Part shown: piece by piece, positions 45,965 to 56,457 of the stretch | How the letters are laid out: every line of letters begins with the position of its first letter | How positions within the stretch are numbered: the stretch's first letter is position 1 | Origin: Margaritifera margaritifera | Taxonomy: Eukaryota > Mollusca > Bivalvia > Unionida > Margaritiferidae | Reading direction: 5' to 3' | Length of the DNA: 64,000 nucleotides | Assembly (NCBI GenBank): GCA_029931535.1 | Contig: JAQPZY010001665.1 | Coordinates: 212,501 to 276,500, forward strand | Notes under the pieces: generated by a model | What the model was told of the DNA's origin: nothing | Databases searched by the model: none | What the model saw: the letters and a program-made list of their open reading frames with translations, nothing else | Program-made: the position numbers and the translations under genes

Positions 45965-47525
45965 AATCCTGAGAACTTTGTGTAAAGTTGCATGTCTTTG
46001 TTATGTGTATAGGAATAACTGAGAACGTTATGTAAAGTTACATGTCTTTGTTATGTGTCAAGGAATAACTGAGAACTTTGTGTAAAGTTGTATGTCTTTC
46101 TTATGTGTATAGGTATAAATGAGAACTTTGTGTAAAGTTACATGTCTTTATTATGTGTAGAGGAAAAACTTAGAACCTTATGTAAAGTTGCATGTCTTTG
46201 TTATGTGTATCGGAATAACTGAAAACTTTGTGTAAAGTTTCATGTCTTTGTTATGTGTATCGGAATAACTGAAAACTTTGTGTAAAGTTGCATGTCTTTG
46301 TTACGTGTATAGGAATAACTGAAAACTTTGTGTAAAGTTGCATGTCTTTGTTATGTGTATAGGAATAACTGAGAACTTTGTGTAAAGGTGAATGTTATTG
46401 TTATGTGTATAGGAATAACTGAGAACTTTGTGTAAAGTTGAATGTTATTGTTATGTGCATAGGAATAACTGAGAACGTTATGTAAAGTTACATCTCTTTG
46501 TTATGTGTCAAGGAATAACTGAGAACTTTGTGTAAAGTTGTATGTCTTTCCTATGTGTATAGGTATAAATGAGAACTTTGTGTAAAGTTACATGTCTTTA
46601 TTATGTGTAGAGGAAAAACTTAGAACCTTATGTAAAGTTGCATGTCTTTGTTATGTGTATCGGAATAACTGAAAACTTTGTGTAAAGTTTCATGTCTTTG
46701 TTATGTGTATCGGAATAACTGAAAACTTTGTCTACAGTTGCATGTCTTTGTTACGTGTATAGGAATAACTGAAAACTTTGTGTAAAGTTTCATGTCTTTG
46801 CTATGTGCATAGAAATAACGGAACACTTTGTGTAAAGTTTCATATCTTTGTTATTTGTATAGGAATAACTGAAAAATTTGTGTAAAGTTTCATGTCTTTG
46901 TTATGAGTATAGGAATAACTGAAAACTTTGTGTAAAGTTTCATGTCTTTGTTACGTGTAGCGGAATAACTGAAAACTTTGTGTAAAGTTGCATGTCTTTG
47001 TTATGTGTATAGGAATAACTGAAAACTTTGTGTACATTTACATGTCTTTGTTATGTGTATAGGAATAACTGAAAACTTTGTGCATAGTTGCATGTCTTTG
47101 TTATGTGTATAGGAATAACTGAAAACTTTGTGTACATTTACATGTCTTTGTTATGTGTATAGGAATAACTGAAAACTTTGTGTACATTTACATGTCTTTG
47201 TTATGTGTATAGGAATAACTGAAAACTTTGTGTACATTTACATGTCTTTGTTATGTGTATAGGAATAACTGAAAACTTTGTGTACATTTACATGTCTTTG
47301 TTATGTGTATAGGAATAACTGAAAACTTTGTGTACATTTACATGTCTTTGTTATGTGTATAGGAATAACTGAAAACTTTGTGTACATTTGCATGTCTTTG
47401 TTATGTGTATAGGAATAACTGAAAACTTTGTGCATAGTTGCATGTCTTTGTTATGTGTATAGGAATAACTGAAAACTTTGTGTACATTTACATGTCTTTG
47501 TTATGTGTATAGGAATAACTGAAAA
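45965..47525. repeat. 50-bp minisatellite (about 31 copies) with 450-bp higher-order repeat
   Basis: Unit: AGGAATAACTGAAAACTTTG, TGTAAAGTTGCATGTCTTTG and TTATGTGTAT. Marker variants (GAGAACGTTATG, GTATAGGTATAAATGAG, AAACTTAGAACCTTATG) occur at 46020-46175 and again at 46470-46625, exactly 450 bp later, so a block of nine units was duplicated. The 3' end (47030-47520) is a homogenised run of TGTACATTTACATG variants. The period is not a multiple of three. Confidence 0.95.
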
Positions 47526-47569
47526 GGGAAAACAATTATCTCTACCTTATACTCCTTCTTACTTTGGAG

Positions 47570-47735
47570 CCGCAGTGGCTGAATTGTTAGAGTGCCGGAC
47601 TCGTGACAGGAGGGTGCGAGTTCGAGTCCTGCCTGTACCAAGCTAGGGGGACCGCCGTGGTGTGTCTATGGACAAAGCACGTTACCTAAATTGCCTATAA
47701 TGTGTTGATTTGCCGTTAGATACCAAACAAAATCT
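47570..47735 (+). mobile_element. tRNA-derived SINE (well-preserved head)
   Basis: GAGCCGCAGTGGCTGAATTG with TTAGAGTG gives a good A-box region, and GAGTTCGAGTCCTGCC at 47619-47634 a good B box. The body reads GACCGCCGTGGTGTGTCTAT, 'ggacaaagcacgttacct' and TGCCGTTAGATACCAAAC. This is the clearest tRNA-like head in the window and could still be transcribed by RNA polymerase III. Confidence 0.82.
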
Positions 47736-47781
47736 TATTTTTTTTCTTATTTGATTCTCATATATACAAACACCCACCCAC

Positions 47782-47983
47782 CTCTAGGTTCCAGTTCGAA
47801 TTCTACTGGTTTGGATATAATTGGAGATTGTGACCGCAACTCAAAAAGCACCACCAGTTGAAAAGTGTGCTTTTTGTTCAAATCGACATCTTGAAGAAGA
47901 AAATGAGTCCTTGTTTTCCAGTCAGTCACATCATGTGCATCTACAGCAGTGCTGCCTGGCATTTTGTGTTTTAATACCACTCT
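47782..47983 (-). CDS. FN3/EGF mosaic protein, fibronectin-III C-half exon
   Basis: The exon reads WKTRTHFLLQDVDLNKKHTF, then QLVVLFELRSQSPIISKPVE and FELEPR. The spacing of the tryptophan, the 'L-x-D-(V/L)-D' turn, the 'F-x-L-V-V' strand and the closing 'S-P-I-I-S-K-P-V-x-F-x-L' strand is that of the C-terminal half of a fibronectin type III domain. Acceptor TATTATTTGTTTCCAG; donor CTAGAG|GTGGGT. It enters in phase 0 and leaves in phase 1, like other second-half FN3 exons. It is the most 3' exon recognised for this gene. The matching first-half exon, expected between 47990 and 49790, was not found. Confidence 0.7.
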
Positions 47984-48114
47984 CTGGAAACAAATAATAC
48001 AAATGCTACATTTATCTTTTCATCATCTATTCAATGATCATATATGATTTATGATTTAATAAACACAAAGACCAGGGATTGCACGTCGAGCCGACCATAA
48101 AATCACTGCTATAA

Positions 48115-49210
48115 AACATGTAACTTTGACTCTAAGGTCAAAAGACTGAGCCAGTAAGTCGCACAATTAATTGTCTTAACTTCATAGTGATTCATCCAAA
48201 GTATGAAATAAATCCATCAAGGGTTTAGGAAATATAAGCAAATAAACGAACTTGAACCAACACTTTAACGTAGATTTGATAAGACTCCAAGTTCAAAAGG
48301 ACTGGTGAGCGCATCGCATAATTAATTGTCTTAGGTGTATATTGACTGATCCAAAATATAAAGAAAATCCCCAAAGGGTTTAGAGAATTTTTTAAGACGC
48401 CAGGGGTCTTATAAAATCTGAGTACCGTGCAAATCAAACAACACCTGCTTGAGACTTGTTAGAAGCCAATATTTCCCCAATTTCCAAGGACCTTCAGACA
48501 ACAGTCCTTGTCAACTGAAGGATTCTTAAACGTGGTAATATCACAAATAGATTTCCTGTAATCAACTAACGCTCACACGTTGAGAAGACCCTAAGTTCAC
48601 ACATGCATTGGTTTTCTTGTTGCACATTCTTTAAACTTATCAGTACGCTTTTCCCAGCCGCAATTTTTGGTATTTCATGCCACGTGGTATAAAACATGAC
48701 CCAAACACCAAAATACACAGAATTATTCCTATCTCAAATGACCCAACACTTATATGTTAGAATAGCCTGAGAATTTCTTACGTTAAAAAATTAGGGAGGG
48801 TCCATTTTACGAAACTAATCCATGCTACCATAAAGGCTCCTGAATACTTTACATTATGACATCTGCTCCTAGTAAATGGCTAATTTGCTCCTTTTTTGAG
48901 AAATGTCTTGCCAATACCGACTCCCCATAATCAAGCAAAAAGCCACTAAACTCTAACAAAACTATCAACGGAGACGTAAAAACAAGTAGCATATACATTA
49001 GGTTTGTTACAATATAATGAAAAACAAACAAAAACTTTTTTAAAACAACTAAAGTATATTTTCTATGATGACTATGAAGTTGACCCCAAGGTAAAAGGGG
49101 CGAGCCAGCATGTCATAGAACGAAGTGTCTTAACTTCATAATGATTTATCACAAGTATGACGAGAATCTATCGAGATAATTAGGAAATGTATGCAAATGA
49201 AAACCTTTAC
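48115..49210. repeat. ~115-bp dispersed repeat, three diverged copies
   Basis: Copies at about 48120-48250, 48285-48400 and 49075-49205 share TTGAC(C/T)C(C/T)AAGGT.AAAAG, GAGCCAG, 'aattgtcttaacttcatagt', 'gattcatccaaagtatg' and 'gggtttaggaaat'. All are in the same orientation inside the FN3/EGF gene region. The segments between and around them (48405-49070, 49210-49360) are unassigned. Confidence 0.72.
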
Positions 49211-49362
49211 CCAGAAGTTTAACCAACTGTTGACTATGCCGCAGCTGCCGTCTAGAAAAGTGATTGCTATGTCTCTATACCCACAAGCATGGGCCTGAGT
49301 ATAACAAAACCATCTTTTGTCACTCTGCCTTGTCGCTCTAGTCCTTTTTCCACCACCACTAC

Positions 49363-49430
49363 ACTACTACTACTACTACGATGACGACGACAATAACAAC
49401 AACGGCGGTAGCGGCCGCGACGAAGACAAT
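49363..49430. repeat. Trinucleotide-rich tract
   Basis: CTA, CGA, CAA and CGG triplets in succession (ACTACTACTACTACGATGAC, then GACGACAATAACAACAACGG). Confidence 0.85.
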
Positions 49431-49499
49431 CCGTTGGTAAAAAGGTTGGACAGGAACAAAAAGTAAAAGCTTTCTGAGATTGAGTTTGAGGTTAAGATT

Positions 49500-49650
49500 C
49501 CACTTTCAGTCAACCAAACTCTACTTTACAAATGTAAGGCCTTTTATGATAGGCTGACATAAAGTCTACTTTACCAATGTAAGGCCTTTTGTGAGTGACT
49601 AAAATAAAACATATTTTACAAATCTAAGGCCTTTTGTGATTGGTTGATCT
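49500..49650. repeat. ~52-bp tandem repeat (3 copies)
   Basis: Copies of CTCTACTTTACAAATGTAAG, GCCTTTTATGATAGGCTGAC and ATAAAGT. 49651-49940 holds nothing recognised with confidence. Confidence 0.85.
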
Positions 49651-49944
49651 ACAGGAGTGATAATTTCCTAAGGTCTGGCTACAAATATTAAATTTAGTTG
49701 AAAAGTAGGTTTTTCTGGGGTGCATGACGAATCGCAGTTAAAATTCATGCGAAAGCACAAACAAAGAGATCCAAGCGAGCATTAGATTCCTCACCTGTTA
49801 GTTACTTCCCAAAGCTCCAGCTGAAATAGGTTTGCTGTAAAATCTGGTCAAAATTTTGTATTGACAAGCTTTTCTTTAATTATATATATATATGTTTTTC
49901 TTTTCTTTTTGTTTGTTTGTTTTTTTGCTTGGTTTTTCTTTTTG

Positions 49945-50193
49945 CTTTAATTCTATATTTACACTGGCCACGTTAACTGGCAGATCAGAATCATTAGTGA
50001 ACTTCGAGCTCAAAGTTAATTGAAATATATAAAGCAATTCATAAGCAATCATTTTTATAAATCGTGCCACTTTTGGTAATGAAAGCCATGATTGATGTCG
50101 CACTTTATCAACAAACGTGAGCGGTCTTAATGCCAAGATGGTATTTATAGTCAATGACACATTCCTACCAACTTTCAGATTTGGCTCCACTGT
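49945..50193 (-). CDS. FN3/EGF mosaic protein, fibronectin-III C-half exon
   Basis: Reads TVEPNLKVGRNVSLTINTIL, later HQSWLSLPKVARFIKMIAYE and LLYIFQLTLSS, closing DLPVNVASVNIELK. The WLSLP...Y-x-F-Q-L-T-L pattern parallels the exon at 47983-47782 and fits the second half of a fibronectin-III domain. Acceptor GGTTTCTTCAG; entry in phase 0 matches the donor at 51107. No GT donor follows the expected end; the frame runs on into a Lys-rich low-complexity tail and a stop. So either this is a terminal exon of one transcript form, the donor has been lost, or an earlier GT inside the exon is used. Confidence 0.6.
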
Positions 50194-51106
50194 CTGAAGA
50201 AACCGAAGATATGCATTCTACCTGGTTGCTATTAAAGCCACATCCTACCTAAGCAAGCCACACAGACACAATTTAGTAGACCATGTCCTCCACAACATGT
50301 CCTTTCAATTTTTAGGAGAATTGGCTCAGCCATTCGGACAAGTTGAAAATAGATTCTCCGCCTATTTTCTGTGGAAGACACAACATTGCTTTAAACAATA
50401 GAGAAGAAAAAAGAAAACATTATGGGCACAGTTTAGGTACAGAAGGTTCTAAAGAACTCTCTCGATCAATTTTGACCAAAAATTAGATCAAGCTTTCTAA
50501 GGGATATGTTAAAAACAGGTTTTTATTTTATAAATAGTTGGCATGGAAACCAAAACGTTGCAAAGGAAGCAAATCCGGACATAAATTTGAAAGAACACAT
50601 CCCGAGTAGCCATTCCATCAAACTTGATTGGAATCTGCCCATCATTTTTGGTGAAGAAGTCAAGAATGCCAAATGGACGAAATTACTGCCGATTGTGGCA
50701 TATATAACCTATGGAGGGATATACCATAAGGTCTAGTTTCCTTTAGCCAGCTGAGATAAAAGCAAATGTTCCCTACTTAATTATCTGTATTCAAAACGTG
50801 TATTGCGACAACGTGATTGCGGTACTGTATATCGTGCCTCGCCATGTTAAAACATGGTGAAATATCAGATATGTTGAAAGTCTCCTAGATTTGTGTTGTA
50901 ACTGCATCAAATGTCAATGATTGGTTAGGTCAGTTTAGCTTATTAGGCTATTTCTTGATCCGTTCCACCCCATGTAAGGCGTAAAATATTCAATAAAATA
51001 GATTCCATGCTCTAAATTGTATTCTTTGTTCTGAAATTTCGACAGTAACTGAATGGCAGTAATTCCAGAGGTGTGTGAATATAATATTTGATTCCATGTG
51101 TTTTAC
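50194..51106 (-). other. Intron of the FN3/EGF gene
   Basis: It joins two exons that together make one fibronectin-III domain. A + strand frame of 76 codons lies inside (50506-50736) and is not recognised. Confidence 0.55.
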
Positions 51107-51210
51107 CTTGATTGATTCTAGTTCCGTATCTGTAAGGTTTAACTTGTCCCACTGTATCAAAACGCTCTGGGAACCAATCTGTCTCACGTCCAACGATAGC
51201 AAGTACTCTC
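51107..51210 (-). CDS. FN3/EGF mosaic protein, fibronectin-III N-half exon
   Basis: Reads EYLLSLDVRQIGSQSVLIQW and DKLNLTDTELESIK. The I-G-S-x-S-V-x-I-x-W core followed by a short linker is the A-B-C strand pattern of a fibronectin-III domain. Acceptor TTTTTCTCCATTTCAG ends at 51211; donor ATCAAG|GTAAAA. The exon enters in phase 1, matching the EGF exon's donor, and leaves in phase 0, matching the next exon. Half-domain exons with a phase 0 break inside are common in FN3 genes. Confidence 0.7.
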
Positions 51211-51409
51211 CTGAAATGGAGAAAAATAATGACAGCTCAGTTCGTCTAAACCGCAGAATCTAATGTGGTGAAAGGACTTTTAAATACATTCGAAATCCTA
51301 GGTCACTTAGCCGTATGCCTTGCATGACGTTGTGACGTCATGTAGTGTTATTATACGTATGAAATAATTATAGATTATAGCCCTTGTACTATTGGTTATT
51401 GTGGGTGTG

Positions 51410-51960
51410 ACCAAAGTACAATGGGTCAAGCTTGCGATCCCCGTGTTCTTTGTGAGAAACCACAATATCCAACGGTACTTACATTATAATTTATTTATCT
51501 AATATATACCCAGTTCGTGGCCTTCTATCTAAATTTATTGCGGGTGATGACCCAGTAAACTTTCCACTTATTGGACGTTGTTAAACACTGATAGGGTGCT
51601 GAACGGCACAGGTAGACAAAATAATTTTATTGCAAAGTTACCTGACTTCACAGCAGGTCTATCATGACGTAACAGTAAATAAAATCAAGTCACATTATAC
51701 TATTATTTGTGCGTGATTCGGTAATAACAAGAATTAGAACCATATTTCTCTTGAAACATATTCGTAATCACTTTAATGTTGAAAAAAAAAAAAAAAAAAA
51801 TTCACAGTTTCTTATTTAATCAGATATATTTAACAAATGGAGGTATATAATAAATAATCTATAGTGCTTGTTCTGTTGGATATTATGTTGTTGCCCAAAG
51901 TACATCGGGCTCGCAAGCTCGCGTACTCGGTCATGCCCATGCTATCCAACAGTACAAACA
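51410..51960. repeat. Pair of similar ~75-bp segments
   Basis: 51410-51480 (GACCAAAGTACAATGGGTC, AAGCTTGCGATCCCCGTGTTC, ATCCAACGGTAC) resembles 51890-51960 (GCCCAAAGTACATCGGGCTC, GCAAGCTCGCGTACTC, ATCCAACAGTAC). A poly-A run lies at 51782-51800. The remaining sequence to 52480 is unassigned. Confidence 0.5.
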
Positions 51961-52507
51961 ATATTATGGCTAATTATGCGTTGCGTATCAGTGAACGTCG
52001 AAATGACACAGCCAACCGATGCACGTATGAAAGCATTGCTTTTAAATGTAAAAATGTTGACACTTGATTTCATTTCGCCGAGAATATCTTCTAAATACAA
52101 CCAGCGCATATTATTTTTTTTAAAGAAGGATCACAGTAACGGAAGTTTCCTTCAACTGCGGCGTTTTGCTACTTTTGGGGATTTTGCTGTGGACATACAA
52201 TTTTAAACAAGAACAAAATCTGCTGTAAATGCGAGTATTATTTGCCTAAATACATTGTCTATCCATATTAGACACCATGCATTATGTCACTGTCAAAACT
52301 TTTCATTTTTTTAGTAAACAAGAAATTCTTCAATGATGCATACATAAACCAGATTATATAAATGAATTAATAGAAAAGAAACCAAGTTTAATTTTTTTTA
52401 TTATCCTATCCCGTTTTCTATAAGAAAATGCATTTTTTTTCTTCATGATTTGATTGGGTAACAGGCCATGTCTATAAATACTCTCTCTGATATAATAATA
52501 AAAATTT

Positions 52508-52534
52508 TAATAATAATAATAATAATAATAATAA
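52508..52534. repeat. (AAT)n microsatellite
   Basis: About nine AAT units. Confidence 0.9.
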
Positions 52535-53584
52535 CTTCCAATAGTCACAATAAATACGATTGTATTAATGTATTGCATACAATTAGGAAATTTTAGACAA
52601 ATAAAGACTTAGTCACTTATGGTAAAAAATCAAGGAGCAAGATATTAAAGAGAATAGGAGAAGGCAAGAGGTTTAAATCCTTTACATCGTCAGGATCTTT
52701 CAGTATATCATATTATGATAATAATGTTTAATGTAACTTCAAAAGACCGGAGAAAATCATAAATGACAGTTTTATTCTTAGTGATCGTTTGCATCTTCTC
52801 GGTCAATCCTACGGATCATACCTCGAATGTATGCTGATAGCTGGCATTATCTGCCATTCGGACCACTGCGTTAATTTACAAAACAATAATTGACCTAAAA
52901 GATGCGTTACATCAAACTATTTTTGCATTCGCCACTTTTCGGTCAATTCGACTGTGAGTCTAATAGTATAAATAGCCGAGATAGTTCAAATAGATCGCGT
53001 TTTTGTTCTTATTGTTTTTTTTTGTTGTGGTGGGGGAGTGCGAAGAAATTTCCAGTTCACCTCCCATGGAATAAATAAAGATAACACGGGCAATTAAACT
53101 TAACATGTACATAACCATTGGACCAAATACAGATAGCCCAGTTTTATTACCTTGCGATAAAAAAGAGTATTGTAATTTTAAAATGATTATATTATAATTG
53201 TGGGAGATTTTATTTTTGTGATAATGGTAATAATGAAAGAACCCCAAGAGCAAGAGAAGCTGTATCAGATATATGTATAGAACTTAATTTAGCCGATGTA
53301 TGGAGAGAACATAATATGGGGATCCATATGTAAACCTGGAGGAAAGTAATCCAGTAAGACAAGCCAGACTGGACTTTTTTTTCTTGTTTCGAAAAGTTTA
53401 TTTGCAATTATTGAAAATGTCAATGTTGTACCAATATATAGGACTGATCGTTCTCTTGTAAAAATGAGATAGTTATTCAAAAATAAATAAAAAGAAAAAC
53501 ATTCTTGACATTGAATAATTCATAGCTACAAGACCTTGAATATGTCCGAAGAGTAAAAGAAGCAATCATAAAAGTTAAACATCA

Positions 53585-53673
<89 letters not shown>
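53585..53673. repeat. (TA)n microsatellite inside the LINE
   Basis: About 44 TA units between the endonuclease and RT parts of the LINE. Confidence 0.97.
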
Positions 53674-53676
<3 letters not shown>

Positions 53677-54484
53677 TAAGCAATTAGATACTTTTGAGAT
53701 TTTGACAATATACCTTTATCTTATGTCAAACAGGATATAACTAATCAACTTTTATTTGAAATGCTTCTATCAGAAATTAGAGGAAGAATATCAAATGCAG
53801 CTTTAAAGTAACAAATAAAAAAAATCAGATTGACAGGAAAAGCGACTAATTGCAGATATAAGCAATTTTGAAGAAAGAATCAATGCGAATAAACTATTAA
53901 ATCTCGAGAAAAAATGGAAGAGAAGATATTTGAAAGAAACGATGGATAGATTGAGGGTTAGAGCTATATGGATTGAATAAGGATAGAACGTCACTAAATA
54001 CTTCTGTATTTAGAAAAGAATAAACTTCTGTAATTTAGAAAAAAATAAACTTCATAAATAAAATCATCCAGAGCCTCTTGCTAAACGCAATGAATTCTTA
54101 ACAAAGAGTCAGAAAGAAATTTTGGATGAAGCAAAATTATTTTATTTGAAATTATATAAAAAGCGTGAAGTCAGTCCCGTCGATCTTGGAAAGTTACTTA
54201 ATTATCCAGACAATCATATATTTAATGATTGATAGAAACATGCCTTAAATGGTCCTATATCATATATGGAAGCTGTAAATGTTCTGCAAACAAAGCGTAA
54301 CGTAAAAAGAACCTGATCTGATTGATTTATTGTTGAAGTTTATCATTTCGAGGGGGGGGGGATATTGGACATTTCCTAATGCGGGCTATTAACTTTGGGT
54401 ATGAGTTTGGTAAATCATCTTCTGCATAGAAAGGAATACAAAAAGGTGATAACCCTAAGCAGTAAAATTTCAAATTGCAGACCC

Positions 54485-54645
54485 ATTTCTCTTCTAAATG
54501 TATAATACAAAGTTGCTTCTAAATTTATCATACAAAGTTGTTTTTGATTGTATCATAAAAAGTTGCTTCTGAATGTATCATAAAAAGTTGCTTCTGAATG
54601 TATTATACAAAGTTGTTTCTGAATGTATCATACAAAGTTGCTACG
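54485..54645 (+). repeat. 25-bp array made from LINE RT code (about 6 copies)
   Basis: Unit TACAAAGTTGCTTCTAAATT plus TATCA, which translates YKVASKFI. This sits directly after the PISLLNV motif of the LINE reverse transcriptase, where a single 'Y-K-(V/I)-x-(S)-K' segment is expected in L1/Tx1 proteins. The LINE frame resumes after the array with ASKISKM. The period of 25 bp shifts the frame at each copy. Confidence 0.8.
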
Positions 54646-55534
54646 TATTGCAAGTAAAATATCAAAAATGTGCTCCCCACAAGTATACATAAGGATCAAA
54701 CAGGGTTTCAAAAAGAAAGATACATTAAAGAGAACATTAAAAACTTATATGATTGAATGTTTTAGACAAAAAACCACAATATTCCTGGACTGCTTCTGTT
54801 TTGATTAACTTTGACAAAAAAGCACAATATTCCTTGACTGCTTCTGTTTTGATTAACTTTGAATATGTATTTGAATCAGTTGCATGGTCATTTATGTATA
54901 AAGTTAAGAACTTCGTTAATTTTGATAACACCGTTCTATGGGAACATCAAATGTTGTGTAATTATGTATGATCAAGTCTCTACCTGGTTTGGTATCGAAA
55001 CAACGTATAGACGGGGTGGGGGTGGGTGGGGGTCCACTTGCACCATATATGCTTATCGTTTGTACAGAGATTTCAAAACATATGATAATAAAGATAAATA
55101 TTAGGGGAATAAACATATGTTATATAACCTATGTTCTTTCTTAAGATGATGATGCATCACGTGCTCTTGATTCTTTAAAGAAATCCCTGCTTTGGTTCTT
55201 TTTTTTATCAATGTGCCAAAGTTTCCGCCCTTAGCATAAATGTTAAAAATAAAGGTTGTTTGGATGGTAAGTAGAACTGGTAGTAACATGAAATGCTTTC
55301 CATAGTATAAACTTAATTAGGGATGTACTTTGTCTTTGGTGTACATTTTTCAACTAACTCAGACAAAATTACAACTCCTAATTATCCATCTAAAATTCTA
55401 GAAAATTAAGAATGTGGTAATTGGGTGGAACAAAACGCTTTTAACTCCATTAGGAAAGATAACAGTGATAACAGCTTTGGTATCTCCAAAATTAATCATC
55501 ATTTATTGTTATCATCAAATCCATCTACGCAGGT

Positions 55535-56032
55535 TCTTAGTGAACTAAATACACTCTTTTACATGTTTGCATGATATGGGTCGTGTGAACTAAATACACT
55601 CTTTTACGTGTTTGCATGATATGGGTCGTGTGAACTAAATACACTCTTTTACGTGTTTGCATGATATGGGTCGTGTGAGCTAAATACACTCTTTTACTTG
55701 TTTGCATGATATGGGTCGTGTGAACTAAATACACTCTTTTACGTGTTTGCATGATATGGGTCGTGTGAACTAAATACACTCTTTTACGTGTTTGCATGAT
55801 ATGGGTCGTGTGAACTAAATACACTCTTTTACATGTTTGCATGATATGGGTCGTGTGAACTAAATACACTCTTTTACATGTTTGCATGATATGGGTCGTG
55901 TGAACTAAATACACTCTTTTACGTGTTTGCATGATATGGGTCGTGTGAACTAAATACACTCTTTTACGTGTTTGCATGATATGGGTCGTGTGAACTAAAT
56001 ACACTCTTTTACATGTTTGCATGACATGGGTC
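55535..56032 (+). repeat. 45-bp array made from LINE connector code (11 copies)
   Basis: Unit GAACTAAATACACTCTTTTA, CGTGTTTGCATGATATGGGT and CGTGT, with very few differences between copies. On the LINE strand one unit is exactly 15 codons (ELNTLFYVFA, stop, YGSC). The LINE frame enters from NPSTQVLS and leaves to LDKIKRNIAV without a change of frame. The stop (TGA) is in every copy, so the LINE was already dead, or the stop arose in the founder unit, before expansion. A 161-codon frame on the opposite strand is a by-product. Confidence 0.92.
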
Positions 56033-56258
56033 GTTGGACAAAATCAAAAGAAATATTGCTGTGAATGATTATCATGAGGGGGAATTGCTATCAATGCTTC
56101 ATAAAGATGGTTACAAACATTCAAAATTCAACCCTAGCTGACAGATTTTGCACTTACGCATTCCGCTTTCACATATTGGTTTTAGCGCCGAATGCTGGCT
56201 GCATGATTGTTGAATTCGCGAGCCTTACAGTCTCAATGCAGGTCGCCGCCAATTGTTT

Positions 56259-56378
<120 letters not shown>

Positions 56379-56457
56379 TGTAACTCCGATTTTCTGGACA
56401 AGCATGATTATGTGCAAGGTTTAAAATTTGTTAGAAAGATATAAATAGATACGGTAC

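Larger units (their letters stand above)
52990..56130 (+). mobile_element. Tx1/L1-like LINE ORF2, decayed, with arrays inside
   Basis: A nearly full-length but broken second ORF of a non-LTR retrotransposon. In order on the + strand: apurinic endonuclease with GPNTDSP (53120), GDF near 53205 and IELNLADVWREHNMG with ARLDFF-like and TDHS-like pieces (53270-53460); a linker with LEKKN-like and FYLKLYKK-like pieces (54010-54160); RT with SNCRPISLLNV (54475-54505), QGFKKKDTL (54700), INFEYVFESVAWSFM (54850-54900); a thumb/connector region with NPSTQVLSELNTLFY (55520-55560); and finally LDKIKRNIAVNDYHEG (56030-56080). Frameshifts and stops occur throughout. A (TA)n tract (53585-53673) and two tandem arrays interrupt it. 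It lies antisense in an intron of the FN3/EGF gene. Confidence 0.85.

Noticed and set aside
45965..47525. CRISPR-like array
   Set aside because: Units are contiguous with no unique spacers; this is an animal minisatellite. The same applies to the arrays at 15993, 55535 and 61675.
47575..47640. A tRNA gene
   Set aside because: A and B boxes are present, but the sequence continues into a SINE body shared with other loci and does not close into a full cloverleaf by eye.
49795..49820. 26-bp microexon on the - strand with good acceptor (CCTATTTCAG) and donor (CAG|GTGAGG)
   Set aside because: Only one frame is open, and its phases do not link the FN3 exons; without transcripts it is probably chance.
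55537..56022. 161-codon - strand frame with a 15-residue repeat (MQTRKRVYLVHTTHI)
   Set aside because: It is the complement of the 45-bp array born from the + strand LINE; the open frame follows from a period divisible by three.
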